Source: a virus. From it: a stretch of DNA of 39,182 bases. Below the pieces are notes generated by a model. It did not search any database and was not told the DNA's origin. It saw nothing but the letters and a program-made list of their open reading frames with translations. Position 1 is the stretch's first letter. Each line of letters begins with the position of its first letter. Location of the stretch: the IMG/VR virus record IMGVR_UViG_3300036861_000714, positions 1 to 39,182 of that record; one strand, given 5' to 3'. Below, one piece after another: positions 38,030-39,182 of this stretch. The position numbers were made by a program, and so were the translations under genes.

Positions 38030-38277
38030 TGTACGAGGTCACGAGCCTCGCCGGCGCGCGGTCCTTCGAGACCCGCCGCATCGACGCCTTCAGGCGCGCT
38101 CGTCGATTGGCCGAGGCCGACGGATGGGCTGAGGTCTACGACGTGATCGCTGGAGAGCGGTTCGTGTTCCACGCGAACGGCGCACCGTGTCTCGCGACTC
38201 CCGAGGAGCGGCTCCTGGCGGCCATCTTCGACCGCCCCTGCTGCATGCACGCGCCCGTCGCTGAGGGGGTGCACTGA
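38029..38277 (+). CDS. Small hypothetical protein
   Basis: An 82-residue protein whose ATG shares its A with the HTH stop (TGATG). The core is YEVTSLAGARSFETRRI then AEVYDVIAGERFVFHANG, alpha/beta. Two Cys near the end (RPCCMHA) may bind metal. It is coupled with its neighbours in the early operon. Confidence 0.6.
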   Translation: MYEVTSLAGARSFETRRIDAFRRARRLAEADGWAEVYDVIAGERFVFHANGAPCLATPEERLLAAIFDRPCCMHAPVAEGVH

Positions 38278-38435
38278 TGCAGATCACCACCCTCCGCCTC
38301 GAGCAGCTGGTCCGCGAGCGGCGCGCCGAGCGTGCCCGTACCGGTCTCGACCGCCCGCAGGACCGGTGGCGCGACCCCCGCGAGATCGACCGTCTCGTCC
38401 GCGAGTTGTACGACCGGAAGGCCCCGCGTTCGTGA
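38277..38435 (+). CDS. Small basic protein
   Basis: A 52-residue frame, ATG overlapping the previous stop (TGATG), stop overlapping the next GTG. It is Arg/Glu/Asp-rich and helical (LRLEQLVRERRAERARTG; REIDRLVRELYDRK). A peptide that binds nucleic acid or a protein is possible. Coupling on both ends supports it. Confidence 0.55.
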   Translation: MQITTLRLEQLVRERRAERARTGLDRPQDRWRDPREIDRLVRELYDRKAPRS

Positions 38436-38833
38436 CGCTCGGCCAAGCCGCCGCCGCGGACCTCAAGGACGCTCTCCTCGAGCACCTGAACGTGCATCGC
38501 GGCTACGTGAACGCGGTCCTCGGCGTGACGCTCGCACGAGGCCTCGGGATCTCCGAGCGGACCCTCCGCAGCCTTGTCGAAGAGCTCACGCTCGACGGCG
38601 AGCTGATCGGCTCGGCGTGTGCCGGAGAGGCGGCCGGCTACTTCCTGATCACCGATGAACGCGATCTCGCGATCGGGACGTCACACCTGCGGTCGCGCGC
38701 GAAGGCGATGTTCCGTCGGTACGGCGCCACACAGCGCGCCGCCCGCGAGAAGTTCGGGACTGAGGTCGCCGGCCGCCTCTTCTCCCTCGAGGACCTCGAC
38801 GTGGCTCAGGACGAAAAGGCGGCGATCGCGTGA
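38432..38833 (+). CDS. Winged-helix-like early protein
   Basis: The GTG at 38432 overlaps the upstream stop (GTGA), 133 residues. It has a helical start (AAADLKDALLEHLN), a winged helix-like part (ISERTLRSLVEELTLDG, then AAGYFLIT), and a C-terminal helix with Arg/Lys. It resembles small early phage DNA-binding proteins. No family name is certain. Confidence 0.65.
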   Translation: MTLGQAAAADLKDALLEHLNVHRGYVNAVLGVTLARGLGISERTLRSLVEELTLDGELIGSACAGEAAGYFLITDERDLAIGTSHLRSRAKAMFRRYGATQRAAREKFGTEVAGRLFSLEDLDVAQDEKAAIA

Positions 38834-38847
38834 GCCGGGGACAGCAA

Positions 38848-38873
38848 GCGGCCCCCGCAGGAACGGGGGCCGC
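38848..38873 (+). terminator. Strong hairpin before or within the last gene
   Basis: A perfect 10-bp stem, GCGGCCCCCG and CGGGGGCCGC, with a 6-nt loop. No T-tract follows. It lies between the stop at 38833 and the ATG at 38926, so it could attenuate or stabilise early mRNA. If the GTG at 38830 is the true start, it would lie in codons. Confidence 0.5.
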
Positions 38874-38925
38874 GACGAGGGCCGGTCAGGATCTCGCAGC
38901 CGTCAGCGTAGTCGAGGGGTCGGAC

Positions 38926-39182
38926 ATGGGCAACGAACCGGGCACGGGGCTCGCGACCCTCGACGCCTACTCGGCCTCCGAGTACAACGTGCTCCGACCC
39001 GTGATCGACGTTGTCGACCGCGGCGCCACGAGCTCGCCCTACCTCGTCGAGTCGGTCGCGATGCTCTCCATCTCGCCGAAGGAGCAGGCCGGCGAGACCT
39101 ACCACGACTTCCGGTACGCGAACGAGCGCGAGGGCCTGTTCGCCCTGTCGTCTCTCGGCCTGGCGAAGATCGCGAGCGCCGC
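38926..39182 (+). CDS. Hypothetical early protein (partial, open at right edge)
   Basis: Only the N-terminal 85 residues are seen from an ATG at 38926, chosen for GAGGGG upstream; a GTG at 38830 is the coupled alternative. It contains YNVLRPVIDVVDRG, VAMLSISPKEQ, and FALSSLGLAKIASAA. The design of short strands and a helix recalls DNA annealing or single-strand-binding related proteins of phage early regions, but I could not assign it. It would be followed by genes leading to the SbcC-like gene if the genome is circular. Confidence 0.55.
   Translation, partial: MGNEPGTGLATLDAYSASEYNVLRPVIDVVDRGATSSPYLVESVAMLSISPKEQAGETYHDFRYANEREGLFALSSLGLAKIASA

Noticed and set aside
1-39182. tRNA, rRNA and CRISPR arrays.
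   Set aside because: No T-loop-like or spaced-repeat patterns were found on reading; a dedicated scan was not possible.

Overview
This window reads as the near-complete genome (or prophage) of a temperate, siphovirus-type tailed phage of a high-GC bacterium, plausibly an actinobacterium. The evidence is GC-rich codon use, many GTG starts, chains of 1 to 4 nt stop/start overlaps and leaderless-looking genes. No host housekeeping gene, tRNA or rRNA was found, and both window ends cut a gene. The host is inferred only from composition and style.

Layout. (1) 2-6604, plus strand: a tight early/replication operon with an SbcC/Rad50-type ATPase (C-terminal part), small proteins, a winged-helix replication initiator that carries an origin-like cluster inside its own coding sequence (2146-2290), a secreted lytic-transglycosylase-like protein, a RusA-type resolvase and a HerA/DUF87-type ATPase. 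(2) 6612-6660: a hairpin where two convergent operons meet. (3) 31441 down to 6680, minus strand: a nearly unbroken late operon of about 25 kb: TerS, TerL, a zinc-ribbon protein, a phage sigma-70-family factor, portal, a protease-capsid fusion, decoration-like and connector genes, a beta-helix protein with a signal peptide, an 18-residue-repeat protein, tail tube, tail chaperones with a -1 frameshift, tape measure, distal tail and hub proteins, and four small membrane or coiled-coil proteins. (4) 31442-31815: a non-coding gap upstream of TerS. (5) 31816-37692: an accessory/lysogeny block, mostly minus strand, with a P-loop kinase, an HTH protein, an HNH protein, two tyrosine recombinases and an XRE regulator. 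One small plus-strand gene at 33517 sits between 26-bp direct repeats. (6) 37781-39182, plus strand: a divergent early operon that leaves through the right edge and may continue into the left-edge operon if the genome is circular.

How the genes could work together. The XRE protein and the divergent promoters at 37690-37780 look like the lysis/lysogeny switch. Early plus-strand genes replicate and recombine the DNA. The sigma factor in the late operon is a candidate for controlling late transcription. The most unusual items are the origin-like dyads inside the initiator, the protease-linker-capsid fusion, the 18-residue repeat protein, the repeat-flanked gene cassette, and the set of leaderless promoter/start units.
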